From the NCBI GenBank assembly GCA_002307065.1, contig DBTN01000039.1:4005-68004 (forward strand): a DNA stretch of 64,000 nucleotides, read 5' to 3'. Below, one piece after another: positions 43,866 through 53,143 of this stretch. Every line of letters begins with the position of its first letter. Positions within the stretch are counted from its first letter, which is position 1. A program made the translations under genes and the position numbers. The notes below the pieces were generated by a model. That model made no database searches, had not been told where the DNA came from, and saw nothing but the letters and a program-made list of their open reading frames with translations. The stretch is from Akkermansiaceae bacterium UBA1315 (GTDB taxonomy: Bacteria > Verrucomicrobiota > Verrucomicrobiia > Verrucomicrobiales > Akkermansiaceae).

Positions 43866-45272
43866 ATGGACCCGGCAAACCCTGTTCAAGCCATCCGCCC
43901 GACCGGGGTGTTGCGCGACGGGCTCGACCGGTTTTTATACTTTTCTTATTCGGCGAGCGCGCGAGTCGGTTTCTTCTTTTCGCGGCGGATCCGCCCGGCG
44001 GGAATCGCGCTGATTTTTCTGCTGATCCTCGCAACCGGCCTGGGCGTCGGACATCAGCGCGATTCGGTTTATTACATCTTTTCGTTTCTCTGCGCTCTGA
44101 TTCTGATCGCTTTGCCCTGGGCGTTTTTGCGCAGCGCGAAAATCCAAGCAAAACGTGAGCTACCCCGATATGCAACCGCTGGCGAACCGATGAAATACAT
44201 CATCGAAGTGACCCATACCGGTCGGCGAAAACTGCGCCACGCCTGGCTTTCTGAAACCCTTCCCGACCCGCGGCCGGGTTTGACGAATTTCAAAAATCTC
44301 CGTGAGCCCGGCGAAGAAGAACGGAATCTTTTCGACCGCTCGCTCGCCTACTATCGTTGGCAATGGCTGATTTCCCGGCGGCGGATTTTCAGCGAAAATT
44401 CCTGCCCGGATTCGATTTCACTCTCCCCCGGAGCTTCGTGTCGGTTAAATGCCGAGCTGGTGCCGCGCCGACGGGGAGTGATCCAGTTAAACGATTTGCG
44501 GCTCCTGCTTCCGGATCCCTTGGGCATCGTGCAGCGTTGCCGGAAAGTGCCCGCGCCCGTGGCGATCGTCACCGTTTTACCGCGGCGTTTCCCCCTCCCC
44601 ACCTTCGAAATGCCGGGCAACACCCGCTTTCAAGTCGGCGGTGACACGAATACCAACGCGATCGGCAATGCCGGCGAATTCGTTGGCCTGCGCGACTACC
44701 GACCCGGCGATCCGCTTCGCCAAATCCACTGGAAAAGTTGGGCAAAAACCAGGCGCGCGATCGTCAAGGAACTGGAAGATACATTCTACCCACGATACGG
44801 ATTGGTCCTCGATACCTTTCCGGAAGACCCGCACGGTGCGGTTTTTGAAGAGACCCTTTCAGTCGCTGCGTCCTTTGTTTCGTCGCTGGATCGGAGCGAC
44901 TCGTTGCTCGATCTGATGTTTATCAAGGACGAAGCCCATATCGTCACCGCCGGGCGCGGGCTGGCACGCACGGAAAAACTGCTCGAAGTTCTCGCCGGTG
45001 TCGAAGCGGAGGAATCCGCGGACTTCGCACCGCTCTCGCGCTTGGTATTGCAGCATCGGGACGTGCTCACCTCTTGCCTCGTGATCTTATGCGGCTGGGA
45101 TGAAAGCCGGGCAAATTTCTTAAAATCCCTCCAACGAGGTGGAATCATCTGCGCCCCCATCGTCATCGGAACCGGCCCGAAACCGGAAGGTCTGCCGGTT
45201 CATTGGCTCGAATCCGGAAAGGTCGGCACGGACCTGAACAAGCTGCCGCGTCACCTGCAAATCGAATCTTAA
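43866..45272 (+). CDS. DUF58 domain membrane protein
   Basis: 468 aa with two N-terminal hydrophobic segments (GIALIFLLILATGLGVG; YYIFSFLCALILIALPWAFL) and the DUF58 core, marked by VGLRDYRPGDPLRQIHWKSWA. DUF58 proteins are usually next to MoxR and, with Bat-type von Willebrand proteins, form poorly understood envelope-stress complexes. Here no von Willebrand protein is present. The region 330-468 is longer than the minimal family. The start ATG at 43866 is 12 bases after moxR. Confidence 0.9.
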   Translation: MDPANPVQAIRPTGVLRDGLDRFLYFSYSASARVGFFFSRRIRPAGIALIFLLILATGLGVGHQRDSVYYIFSFLCALILIALPWAFLRSAKIQAKRELPRYATAGEPMKYIIEVTHTGRRKLRHAWLSETLPDPRPGLTNFKNLREPGEEERNLFDRSLAYYRWQWLISRRRIFSENSCPDSISLSPGASCRLNAELVPRRRGVIQLNDLRLLLPDPLGIVQRCRKVPAPVAIVTVLPRRFPLPTFEMPGNTRFQVGGDTNTNAIGNAGEFVGLRDYRPGDPLRQIHWKSWAKTRRAIVKELEDTFYPRYGLVLDTFPEDPHGAVFEETLSVAASFVSSLDRSDSLLDLMFIKDEAHIVTAGRGLARTEKLLEVLAGVEAEESADFAPLSRLVLQHRDVLTSCLVILCGWDESRANFLKSLQRGGIICAPIVIGTGPKPEGLPVHWLESGKVGTDLNKLPRHLQIES

Positions 45273-45315
45273 CTCTCGAAAGCCCATTTACACCGTCCAT
45301 CCACCGCCCCGCTTT

Positions 45316-47349
45316 TTGATCGGCACCTCCCTGCTTTTTTGGGGGGCGGTGACCGATCATGCGCTGATCGCGGTCGTCCTTTGCCTGTTGATCGAAGGAG
45401 CGTCTTGGGTGCGGTTGCGCTGGGAATTCACCGATGACGCCTTCATTCGCGCTTGGCAGATCAGCATCGCGATGCTTGCGCTGACAGTCGCTCTCATCTG
45501 GTCGGACGGACATCGTTACACGGCCTTGAGCCGACTTTTGGTCTGGTTACCGGTGGTGCTTTTACCGGTTCAGTTCGTCCAAACCTACGGTTTTCGAAAC
45601 ACGATACCGATCCATACCTTTTCGTTTTTCGCCCGCCAACGGCGCGAGCGCAATCTTCGCCTCGGGCTCGAATCGTCCGCTGCGAAACTGAATTTCGGAA
45701 ACATCTATTTCATCACCACACTCGTCGCCTGCATCCTCGGCACCCGCTCGAATCAACCGTGGTTTTTCCCCGGCGTGGTTATCCTGACCGGTTGGGCGTT
45801 TTTTTCTCGTCACCGCCCGCGTTTGTTTCCCCTCGCGTTCGCAGTAGTGCTCGCCGGTTGCCTCGCGGTCGGTGGCCAAATCGGGCTGCGGCATCTGACG
45901 CATTATTTGACCGGCCGAGGTGGCGCCGCGCAAGGAACGACCACCCGTACGGCCATCGGTTCGCTCGGCGAGGTCAAACAATCGCCTGCGATTTTATGGC
46001 GGCTGAAACCGTTCGACGAAAAAAGGAGCCCCCGGCTTTTACGCACGGCCAGCTTTAACGAATACCGCGGCAGCAGTTGGACCAGCCGGATCAAACCGGA
46101 CGTTTCCAACCCCGAGATGGATTTCCAAGATCTCGACCGACTGCAAACGTATTATATCGTTCGCCCGAAGCCAGATCCTCGTGCGTTTCGTCCGTCACTT
46201 GCCCGCTTCGACCTGCGCGGTGCCGCCGTTTCCGGGTCGAAACTGCCCCTGCCGGGAAATGCCGCGAGCCTTCACGGCTTCGGGCTCGATGGTGCGGACC
46301 GCAATTCGCTCGGATCCGTCCGCATTTTCCCCAAATCAGCGATCATTCACGGAACGGTCATCTGGGGTGACGATGTCTCGCCGGAATCGGCACCGTGGGA
46401 TCTGCAAGACACACGCATCGCCGAAAACGAGCTGGCAACACTCCAACAAATCGCCACCGAAACCGGTCTGGCAACCGCGCCGGATTTATCGACAAAACTG
46501 TCGATCCTGAAAAACTGGATGCAGCGAGAATTCCGCTACACCCGGTATTTATCAATTCCCCCGCCCCGGACGCCCCGCAGACGAAACGGCCAGTATGACC
46601 CCACCCCGATCTCGGTTTTTCTCACGACCAATCGTGCCGGACATTGCGAATATTTTGCCACTGCCGCAGCGCTTTTGCTCCGTTCGGTCGGCGTTCCGAC
46701 TCGTTACACCGTGGGTTTCGCCGTGACCGAAAAAGATCCGAAGCGCGGCGAGTTCGTGCTGCGTGGCACTCACGCCCACTCGTGGTGCCGCGTCTGGGAT
46801 GAAAAATCGCAACGGTGGATCGACTTCGACCCAACGCCTCCTTCCTGGATCAATGTCGAAACGATCGCCCCCACCCGCGCTCAAGCCATGGCCGACGCAT
46901 TCCTTCGCATGCGAGAGGATTTTTTCCTCTGGAGAAATCGACCGGAAAACCGGTTTGCGGCCTCCATCGTGATGGTGGTCATCGGCCTGATCGCGATCGG
47001 AATCGTCGCCCGCCGCCTCTGGTTCTCCAAAAAAATCGTCGATCGAGAAAACGCGAAGATCCGCCTAGACCCGACAGCCGTAAAAACGCCGCTGCACGAA
47101 TTGGAACATCTCGCGGGAAAAATCCTCGGCCCGCGCCCAACTGGTTTGCCCTTTTCCCACTATCTCCTCCAACTTCGGTTCCGCTTGCAGAACCCTGACC
47201 ATCTCGACGAAGCGATTCTTCTCCACCAACGTCTCCGATTTGATCCCGCTCCCGCATCCCTTCAACCGGTTTCACGGCTGGAAGAACTGGTCGACGAATT
47301 GAAGAAAAACTTCGCAGGGTTGATCGAAAAAATGGACTCGCCCACTTGA
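45316..47349 (+). CDS. TgpA-like membrane transglutaminase (DUF3488-TGc)
   Basis: 677 aa. N-terminal DUF3488-like membrane bundle (about residues 1-170 with several TM segments), a periplasmic transglutaminase domain with the triad Cys (AGHCEYFATAAALLL), His (GTHAHSWCRVWD) and Asp (WIDFDPTPPSW), then a TM (FAASIVMVVIGLIAIGIVA) and a cytoplasmic tail. The TTG at 45316 gives MIGTSLLFWG; the preceding codons HPPPRF look native and only a rare ATT (45286) would include them, so the start is uncertain. Completes the MoxR-DUF58 operon; probable periplasmic cysteine protease/transglutaminase role in envelope homeostasis. Confidence 0.85.
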   Translation: MIGTSLLFWGAVTDHALIAVVLCLLIEGASWVRLRWEFTDDAFIRAWQISIAMLALTVALIWSDGHRYTALSRLLVWLPVVLLPVQFVQTYGFRNTIPIHTFSFFARQRRERNLRLGLESSAAKLNFGNIYFITTLVACILGTRSNQPWFFPGVVILTGWAFFSRHRPRLFPLAFAVVLAGCLAVGGQIGLRHLTHYLTGRGGAAQGTTTRTAIGSLGEVKQSPAILWRLKPFDEKRSPRLLRTASFNEYRGSSWTSRIKPDVSNPEMDFQDLDRLQTYYIVRPKPDPRAFRPSLARFDLRGAAVSGSKLPLPGNAASLHGFGLDGADRNSLGSVRIFPKSAIIHGTVIWGDDVSPESAPWDLQDTRIAENELATLQQIATETGLATAPDLSTKLSILKNWMQREFRYTRYLSIPPPRTPRRRNGQYDPTPISVFLTTNRAGHCEYFATAAALLLRSVGVPTRYTVGFAVTEKDPKRGEFVLRGTHAHSWCRVWDEKSQRWIDFDPTPPSWINVETIAPTRAQAMADAFLRMREDFFLWRNRPENRFAASIVMVVIGLIAIGIVARRLWFSKKIVDRENAKIRLDPTAVKTPLHELEHLAGKILGPRPTGLPFSHYLLQLRFRLQNPDHLDEAILLHQRLRFDPAPASLQPVSRLEELVDELKKNFAGLIEKMDSPT

Positions 47350-47415
47350 TTTCGGCACGGGGCATTCAGCCATGACGAAACCGGTCTGCCGGTTCTCAGG
47401 GAACCGCCCGTCATC

Positions 47416-47452
47416 AAAAAAGGGGCGAGACCTTTCGGCCCCGCCCCTTTTT
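47416..47452. terminator. bidirectional intrinsic terminator between TgpA-like gene and tkt
   Basis: AAAAAGGGGCG (47417-47427) and CGCCCCTTTTT (47442-47452) form a perfect 11-bp stem, flanked by A-run on the left and T-run on the right. It can end both the plus-strand transglutaminase operon and the minus-strand transketolase gene. Confidence 0.85.
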
Positions 47453-47465
47453 GAATTACTGAATC

Positions 47466-49442
47466 TTATTTCGCAGCTGCGATGACGTGATCCTTGGTCA
47501 TGCCAAGTTCTTTCATCACCGTATTGCCTGGGGCACTGAAACCAAAACGGTCGATTCCGAGGACTTTGCCTTCGGTGCCGACATATTTCCACCAGAGATC
47601 GGTCACACCGGCCTCGATCGAAATGCGCTTGGTAACGGCTTTCGGCAGCACGCTTTCACGATATTCCGCGCTCTGACGATCGAAACGCTCGAAGCAAGGA
47701 ACAGAAACGACGCGCACGCCGTCGCCCAACTCTGCCGCAGCGGCAACCGCGTGTTGCAGCTCGGAACCGCTCGCCATCAAGATGGTGGTGAGAGTGCCTT
47801 TTTCCTTCACCACGACGTAAGCACCGCGGAGCACACCTTCGCGACGCTCTTCGACGGAAAGGTGGTTCATCAAAGGAATCGCCTGACGGGTCAGGATCAA
47901 CGCTGTTGGACCGTCGGTTTTGGTCAACGCGGCGACAAAAGCACCGGCGGTTTCCTCGGCGTCGCCAGGGCGGATCACGTCGAGATCCGGGATCACGCGC
48001 AAGCCGCTGACGGTTTCAACCGGTTGGTGAGTTGGACCGTCTTCACCGACACCCACGGAATCGTGAGTGAAAATGTAGGTGACCGGAATTTTCGCCAATG
48101 CCGCAAGACGGATCGAACCGCGCATGTAGTCAGCGAACACCAGGAAAGTCGCACCGCTCGCACGGAACAAACCGTCGTAAGCGATACCGTTGCAGATCGC
48201 GCCCATGGCGTGCTCACGGATACCGAACCAAATGTTGCGTCCGGTGAAATCCTTCGGCGAGAAGTCGCCACCACCGCTGATGTAGTTTTTCGTCGAACCG
48301 AAAAGGTCCGCGCTACCAGTCAGGAATTGTGGAACGGCCTTGGCGACCGCGTTGATGACGGTCGAACCTGCGGAACGAGTCGCGTCATTGTAATTTTCGG
48401 CGAACGCCGGGATTTTCGCACTGAGATCGGATGGGATCGAAGCGGCCACTCCTGCGGTCAATTCCGCAGCGAGCTCTGGATTCGCAGCGCTCCACGCATC
48501 ATAGGTTTTCTGCCAAGCTTCGAACTCAGCCTTGGATGCCGCTTTTTTCTCGGCGAAAAACGCGTGAGTCTCTGGAGAAACGTAGAACAGTTCATCGGCA
48601 GGAAGGCCAAGACCGGCGCGGGCCGAATCCACAAACTTCGCTCCGCCTTCACCGTGGCCTTTTGCCGTACCTGCGACTTCAGGAATTCCTTTGCCGATGA
48701 TCGTCTTGGCGATGATGACTTTCGGACGGCCGTTGTCGTTCGCCTTCGCTTTTGCGATCGCGTCCGCGATGGCGGTGAGATCGTGACCGTCGATGGTCAC
48801 TGCATCCCAGCGTTGGGAAATGAAATATTGCTCAGCATCCTCACCTTGAGTCGCGTCCGCCATGGCGTCGAGCGTCACGTCGTTGGAATCATAAATGAGA
48901 ATCAGGTTATCGAGATCGTTGTGACCAGCGAATGCGATCGCTTCCTTCGCGACACCTTCTTGAAGGCAGCCATCACCGTGAATCGCGATCACGTGGTGAT
49001 CGAAAAGGGTGTGCTCTGCGGTGTTAAAACGAGCTGCGGCACGTTTTCCGGAGATCGCATAACCCACGGCGTTGCCGATGCCCTGTCCGAGTGGACCGGT
49101 GGTCGCTTCGACACCTGGAGTTTCGTGGAACTCCGGATGGCCCGCGGTGATGGAATGGAATTGGCGGAAATTTCTCACTTCGCCGATCGGCACGGCGTAG
49201 CCAGAAAGGTGCAACCAGCTGTAAAGGAACATCGATCCGTGGCCGGCGGAAAGGATGAAACGGTCACGGTTCAACCATTTCGGCGCATCTGGAAAATAAC
49301 GCATCGATTCGCCGAAAAGGGCGGCACCGATTTCCGCGCAGCCGAGAGGCAGACCGAGGTGGCCGGAGGAACAGGCGTGGACGGCATCCATGGCCAGGCC
49401 ACGGGCTTCATTGGCAGCTTGAGCAAGCAGGGTGGTATTCAT
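47466..49442 (-). CDS. tkt: transketolase
   Basis: Thiamin-diphosphate enzyme of the pentose phosphate pathway, 658 aa. Thiamin-binding and family motifs: SSGHLGLPLG, GPLGQGIGNAVGYAI, HGDGCLQEGVAKEA, FIFTHDSVGVGEDGPTHQ, and the C-terminal VSVPCFERFDRQ. The ATG at 49442 begins MNTTLLAQAANEARGLAMDA; the open frame runs to 49601 but that extension lacks homology by eye. Bounded on its 3' side by a strong terminator. Links sugar and amino-acid metabolism; not operon-associated. Confidence 0.96.
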   Translation of the reverse strand: MNTTLLAQAANEARGLAMDAVHACSSGHLGLPLGCAEIGAALFGESMRYFPDAPKWLNRDRFILSAGHGSMFLYSWLHLSGYAVPIGEVRNFRQFHSITAGHPEFHETPGVEATTGPLGQGIGNAVGYAISGKRAAARFNTAEHTLFDHHVIAIHGDGCLQEGVAKEAIAFAGHNDLDNLILIYDSNDVTLDAMADATQGEDAEQYFISQRWDAVTIDGHDLTAIADAIAKAKANDNGRPKVIIAKTIIGKGIPEVAGTAKGHGEGGAKFVDSARAGLGLPADELFYVSPETHAFFAEKKAASKAEFEAWQKTYDAWSAANPELAAELTAGVAASIPSDLSAKIPAFAENYNDATRSAGSTVINAVAKAVPQFLTGSADLFGSTKNYISGGGDFSPKDFTGRNIWFGIREHAMGAICNGIAYDGLFRASGATFLVFADYMRGSIRLAALAKIPVTYIFTHDSVGVGEDGPTHQPVETVSGLRVIPDLDVIRPGDAEETAGAFVAALTKTDGPTALILTRQAIPLMNHLSVEERREGVLRGAYVVVKEKGTLTTILMASGSELQHAVAAAAELGDGVRVVSVPCFERFDRQSAEYRESVLPKAVTKRISIEAGVTDLWWKYVGTEGKVLGIDRFGFSAPGNTVMKELGMTKDHVIAAAK

Positions 49443-49595
49443 GAGAATGATCGCCGGTCCGGTAGTTGAGGAACGGTGCGCCGACAGACTAGAAATTCTC
49501 TTCCAGTTGACAAGCCGCCATTCACTCGGAGTGCGTATGTTTTCTCGGTCTTTAAGGGATCCGAAAAATATTTTAGATTTATGATGAAAAAAATC

Positions 49596-49624
49596 TTGCA
49601 CAAGGTGTCCGGTTCGGGTTCTTT
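49596..49624 (+). promoter_or_regulatory. possible tRNA-Glu promoter
   Basis: TTGCAC (49596-49601), a 17-base spacer, then a weak TTCTTT (49619-49624), 21 bases before the tRNA. The -35 and spacing fit; the -10 is poor. Confidence 0.25.
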
Positions 49625-49645
49625 TTCGCCCGCACCGCGACTAAC

Positions 49646-49720
49646 GACCCGTTCGTCTATCGGTTAGGACTCCAGGTTTTCATCCTGGCAAGAAGGGTTC
49701 GACTCCCTTACGGGTCGCCA
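49646..49720 (+). tRNA. tRNA-Glu (TTC anticodon)
   Basis: 75-nt cloverleaf with encoded CCA. Acceptor GACCCGT pairs with ACGGGTC, anticodon stem CCAGG/CCTGG with loop TTTTCAT giving TTC, T-arm GAAGGGTTCGACTCCCTT. Decodes GAA/GAG. An unassigned 186-bp stretch follows before panB. Confidence 0.97.
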
Positions 49721-49864
49721 TCGCGTTTTAATTTCTCCCCTCTGGGGGGAACTCAGCGGTGCCCGAAGACGTTTCCAGCTCTTCTATTTCTTAATTTCAG
49801 ATTCTTTAATCTGTAAATCCGCCGGATCGCCCGTTTCACTTCGCACGGAATTCTTCGTTTCGAT

Positions 49865-49899
49865 GTTCATGGTTGAGCGTTCGACGTTCGAGGTTCTCT
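49865..49899. repeat. heptameric repeat tract upstream of panB
   Basis: Five consecutive 7-base units with GTT at the start: GTTCATG, GTTGAGC, GTTCGAC, GTTCGAG, GTTCTCT, preceded by GTTTCGAT. The period is exact over 35 bases. Such GTTCGAn heptad arrays occur between genes in some planctomycete and verrucomicrobial genomes. Confidence 0.75.
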
Positions 49900-49906
49900 T
49901 TTCACC

Positions 49907-50677
49907 GTGACCGCTTCAGAAAAATCCGACGCCCTGCGCCGCCGTAAAAACGGCCCGCCCATCTCCGCACTCACCGCCTACGATTATGCGACCGCAAGAC
50001 TGATCGACGAAGCCGGTGTCGATCTTTTGCTCGTTGGCGATTCATTGGGCATGGTCGTCCTGGGATTTCCCGACACCACCCATGTCACGCTCGACCACAT
50101 GCTTCATCACATCGCCGCCGTCGCGCGCGCGAAACCGAACGCCTTGGTCATCGGTGACCTGCCGATTCATACCTACGACACGCCCACTCAAGCCGTGACC
50201 ACCGCGAAACAACTCGTCGCCGCCGGCGCCGAAGCGGTGAAACTGGAAGGCGGAGTCAGCGAAGCCGAAAAAATCCGTGCGATTGTCGATGCAGGCATAC
50301 CGGTTTGCGGACACCTCGGCATGCTTCCCCAGAGCGTCCTCATCGAAGGTGGCTATCGCAAAAAAGGCAAAACCGCCGAACAAGCGGAACTTCTTTATCA
50401 AGATTCAAAAGCGATCATCGAAGCCGGGGTTTTCGCCATCGTTTTTGAATCGGTCGCTTCCGAAACGGCAAAAGATCTCACAACCCGCTTGGATGTCCCC
50501 ATCATTGGCATCGGATGCGGAACAGGAAACTGCGATGGCGAAGTCGCCGTGATCACCGATCTCATCGGATCGTTTCCGTGGTTCGTCCCGCCTTTCGCTC
50601 GCCCGGAAGCGGACGTTGCCAAATCCATTCAGAGCGCCGTGCGGAGTTATATCGATCGGATTTCCCAAAAACGATAA
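49907..50677 (+). CDS. panB: 3-methyl-2-oxobutanoate hydroxymethyltransferase (PanB)
   Basis: First committed step of pantothenate (CoA) synthesis: adds hydroxymethyl from methylene-THF to alpha-ketoisovalerate. 256 aa TIM barrel with MTAYDYATARL-type start ISALTAYDYATARLIDEAG, metal ligands Asp in LVGDSLGMV and IGDLPIHTYD, plus AVKLEGG and VCGHLGMLPQS. GTG start at 49907. The heptad repeat ends 7 bases upstream. hemW follows after 5 bases, so the two are co-transcribed, without obvious metabolic link. panC is not here. Confidence 0.95.
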   Translation: MTASEKSDALRRRKNGPPISALTAYDYATARLIDEAGVDLLLVGDSLGMVVLGFPDTTHVTLDHMLHHIAAVARAKPNALVIGDLPIHTYDTPTQAVTTAKQLVAAGAEAVKLEGGVSEAEKIRAIVDAGIPVCGHLGMLPQSVLIEGGYRKKGKTAEQAELLYQDSKAIIEAGVFAIVFESVASETAKDLTTRLDVPIIGIGCGTGNCDGEVAVITDLIGSFPWFVPPFARPEADVAKSIQSAVRSYIDRISQKR

Positions 50678-50682
50678 TTGTT

Positions 50683-51774
50683 TTGTTATTATATCTCCAT
50701 ATTCCGTTCTGCCACCGGGTTTGTCCGTATTGTTCATTTTATAAACATACTCCCGGGGCCACCCCGATCGGCGAGTTTGTTGACGCGCTGATTTTCGAAG
50801 CACGTCAGCGGCTTTCGCAAACCGGCCCACCCAGAACGATCTATTTCGGCGGCGGAACTCCGAGCATGCTTTCACCCAGCCACCTCACCCGGTTATTCTC
50901 CGCGCTCCATGAAATGATCGATTTTAGCGAGCTCGACGAAGTCACGTTTGAGGCAAATCCTGCGACATTCGACTTAAAAAAAGCCGCACTGTTTCAACAA
51001 CTCGGCGTCACCCGCATCTCTTTAGGCATCCAGTCGTTCACACCTCACGTCCTCAACATTCTAGGCCGTGAACACTCACCCGAACAGGCGAGCGAAGCGG
51101 TTTCCATCCTGCGTGAAGCCGGTTTACCATCGATTAATATTGATCTGATGTTTTCCATCCCAGGGCAATCCAAAGACGATTGGGAATCCACCCTGCGGCA
51201 TGCGATTTCGCTCAATCCAGATCACATTTCCGCCTACAATCTCACTTACGAAGAAGATACCGTTTTTTTCGAGTCCCTGCGTCGCGGGGAGATGCGTGAA
51301 AACGAAGATCACGATGCGGAATATTTCCAGCTCGCCGATGAACTTCTGACGGCGACCGGTTTCGATCACTACGAAACTTCGAACTATGCCAAACCCGGTC
51401 ATCATTCCTCCCACAACAAAGGCTATTGGCTGGGTGAAGACTATCTCGGTCTCGGCCCCTCCGCCGTTTCCACCCTCGCAAACATTCGCTCAAAAAACGT
51501 GCCGGACACCGCACGCTACGTTTCTCAAATCAAATCGCTGGGCCACGCGCTTTTCGAATCGGAATCTCTCGACGAAGAAGCCCGCCGCCTTGAGCGCATC
51601 GCCCTCGGACTCCGAACCCGCGATGGAATTTCGCTCTCACTTCTCAGACCAGACGCCCTTCAACGCGCGCATCACCTCGCCGACGAAGGCCTCGCCCATC
51701 TAACCACCGACCGGTTGACCCTCATCCATCACGGTCGCGCCTTGGTTGACCCCATTGCTGCAGAACTGGTCTAG
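50683..51774 (+). CDS. hemW: HemW-like radical SAM haem chaperone
   Basis: 363-aa member of the oxygen-independent coproporphyrinogen oxidase-like family (HemW branch). The cluster motif is FCHRVCPYCSFYKH (CX3CX2C), then IYFGGGTPSML, TFEANPATF, ISLGIQSF, NIDLMFSIPGQ and the C-terminal HemN-like domain. HemW inserts haem into proteins rather than making it. The TTG at 50683 gives LLLYLHIPFCH, the expected start; the frame is open back into panB. Ends 23 bases before the convergent pepP gene. Confidence 0.92.
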   Translation: MLLYLHIPFCHRVCPYCSFYKHTPGATPIGEFVDALIFEARQRLSQTGPPRTIYFGGGTPSMLSPSHLTRLFSALHEMIDFSELDEVTFEANPATFDLKKAALFQQLGVTRISLGIQSFTPHVLNILGREHSPEQASEAVSILREAGLPSINIDLMFSIPGQSKDDWESTLRHAISLNPDHISAYNLTYEEDTVFFESLRRGEMRENEDHDAEYFQLADELLTATGFDHYETSNYAKPGHHSSHNKGYWLGEDYLGLGPSAVSTLANIRSKNVPDTARYVSQIKSLGHALFESESLDEEARRLERIALGLRTRDGISLSLLRPDALQRAHHLADEGLAHLTTDRLTLIHHGRALVDPIAAELV

Positions 51775-51797
51775 CGTCCCATGGACCGCGCCATACG

Positions 51798-53087
51798 CTA
51801 ACGCCGCATCAGACATTCAATTTCATCCGCTTCGATGGGAATATTGGCCATCAGATCGAAATTCGAATCGCGGCCGATCACCACATTGTTTTCCAACCGG
51901 ATTCCAATTCCTTCTTCGCGAATGTAAATTCCCGGTTCGATGGTCACCACCATTCCTTCCATGAAAGGCTGATTTGGCGGAGCCACATCGTGCACGTCCA
52001 ATCCGAGGTGATGGGAAGTGCCATGCATGAAATATTTCTTCACCAAAGGTTTATCCGGGCCTTGTTTGCGAGCTTCTTCGGCATCGATTAGTTGCAGCCC
52101 GATCAATTCTTTTTCCATCAATTCCAAGACCTGCTTCTGATAGACTCCCGGAAGTTTTCCCGGCCGTAGCAATGGATCGGCTCCTCGCATCACTCGCAGC
52201 ACCGCTTCATAAACCGCCCGTTGCCGGGGCGAAAAAGTCCCATTCACCGGCACCGTCCGAGTCATATCCGAATTCCAACCGCCGTATTCCGCAGCGACAT
52301 CCATCAAAACCAAATCTCCATCTTGGCATATCTTGTCGTTTTCGACATAATGCAGCACGCAAGCGCTTTTCCCGCTGCCGATGATCGGAGAATAAGCAAA
52401 ACCTCGTGATCCCCGGCGCACGAATTCATGCAATAAATCCGCCTCGATTTCCCATTCGCCGATCTCCGGCTGAATCAAACCCAGCACGCGACGAAATCCT
52501 GCCTCCGTGATGTCGCAGGCTTTTTGAATCATCTCGATTTCCTCCGGCTGCTTCAGCATCCGCAACCGGTGCATCAATGGCGAGAGACGCTCATACCGAT
52601 GCAGCGGATATCTCGATTGGCACTCCTTGATAAACCGGTCGTTCTTCGTCTCAACCACGACGCTCGCCCGCAAATGTTCATTCGTCGACAGATAGATATT
52701 CTCCACCTGTGGCAGCCATCGATGAACAAATGACGAAAACGATTCCGACCATTCGATTCTTTGGATCCCACTGCCCGCCTGCGCTTGTTCCTTCGTCAGT
52801 TTTTCTCCTTCCCAGATGGCGATTTGCTCACTGGTTTTTTTCACGAACAAGACTTCCCGCTCCGTCGGATCATGGGCATCTGGCATCAGAACAAGCACCG
52901 TTTCCTCCTGATTGACGCCTGTTAGATAATACAAATCGCTGTGCTGACGGAAAGGCATCGTTCCATCCGCATTCGTCGGATAGATGTCATTCGCGTGGAG
53001 AATCACCACACTATTGGGCTTTAACAAGGCACGCAAATTCCCGCGATTGCGGACGAAGAGCTGTGAATCGATCGACTGGTAACGCAC
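51798..53087 (-). CDS. pepP: Xaa-Pro aminopeptidase (aminopeptidase P)
   Basis: 429-aa dinuclear metallopeptidase of the M24 pita-bread fold. N-terminal creatinase-like domain (HSDLYYLTGVNQEETVLVL) and catalytic domain with metal ligands Asp/Asp (MDVAAEYGGWNSDMTR), His (HGTSHHLGLDVHD), Glu (VTIEPGIYI) and Glu (IGIRLENNVVI). Cleaves the first residue before proline. The start is GTG at 53087, 56 bases after the last gene of the coiled-coil operon, so it may be its last member, though a separate promoter is equally possible. Confidence 0.95.
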   Translation of the reverse strand: MRYQSIDSQLFVRNRGNLRALLKPNSVVILHANDIYPTNADGTMPFRQHSDLYYLTGVNQEETVLVLMPDAHDPTEREVLFVKKTSEQIAIWEGEKLTKEQAQAGSGIQRIEWSESFSSFVHRWLPQVENIYLSTNEHLRASVVVETKNDRFIKECQSRYPLHRYERLSPLMHRLRMLKQPEEIEMIQKACDITEAGFRRVLGLIQPEIGEWEIEADLLHEFVRRGSRGFAYSPIIGSGKSACVLHYVENDKICQDGDLVLMDVAAEYGGWNSDMTRTVPVNGTFSPRQRAVYEAVLRVMRGADPLLRPGKLPGVYQKQVLELMEKELIGLQLIDAEEARKQGPDKPLVKKYFMHGTSHHLGLDVHDVAPPNQPFMEGMVVTIEPGIYIREEGIGIRLENNVVIGRDSNFDLMANIPIEADEIECLMRR

Positions 53088-53143
53088 GAGTCCACTTCAC
53101 AAAATTCCGGCGACCGGTGCAATCTGCTTTTGAGCCGAGGACC

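Noticed and set aside
47487..49469. 660-aa open frame on the plus strand opposite transketolase
   Set aside because: It mirrors the transketolase gene completely, its product has no recognisable motif, and long antisense frames are expected in this codon usage.
49797..49813. CAGATT-CTTT-AATCTG hairpin after tRNA-Glu
   Set aside because: Short AT-rich stem with no U-tract; likely chance.
51770..51802. Inverted repeat TAGCGT/ACGCTA between hemW and pepP as a terminator
   Set aside because: Six-base arms with a large gap and no T-run; too weak to call.
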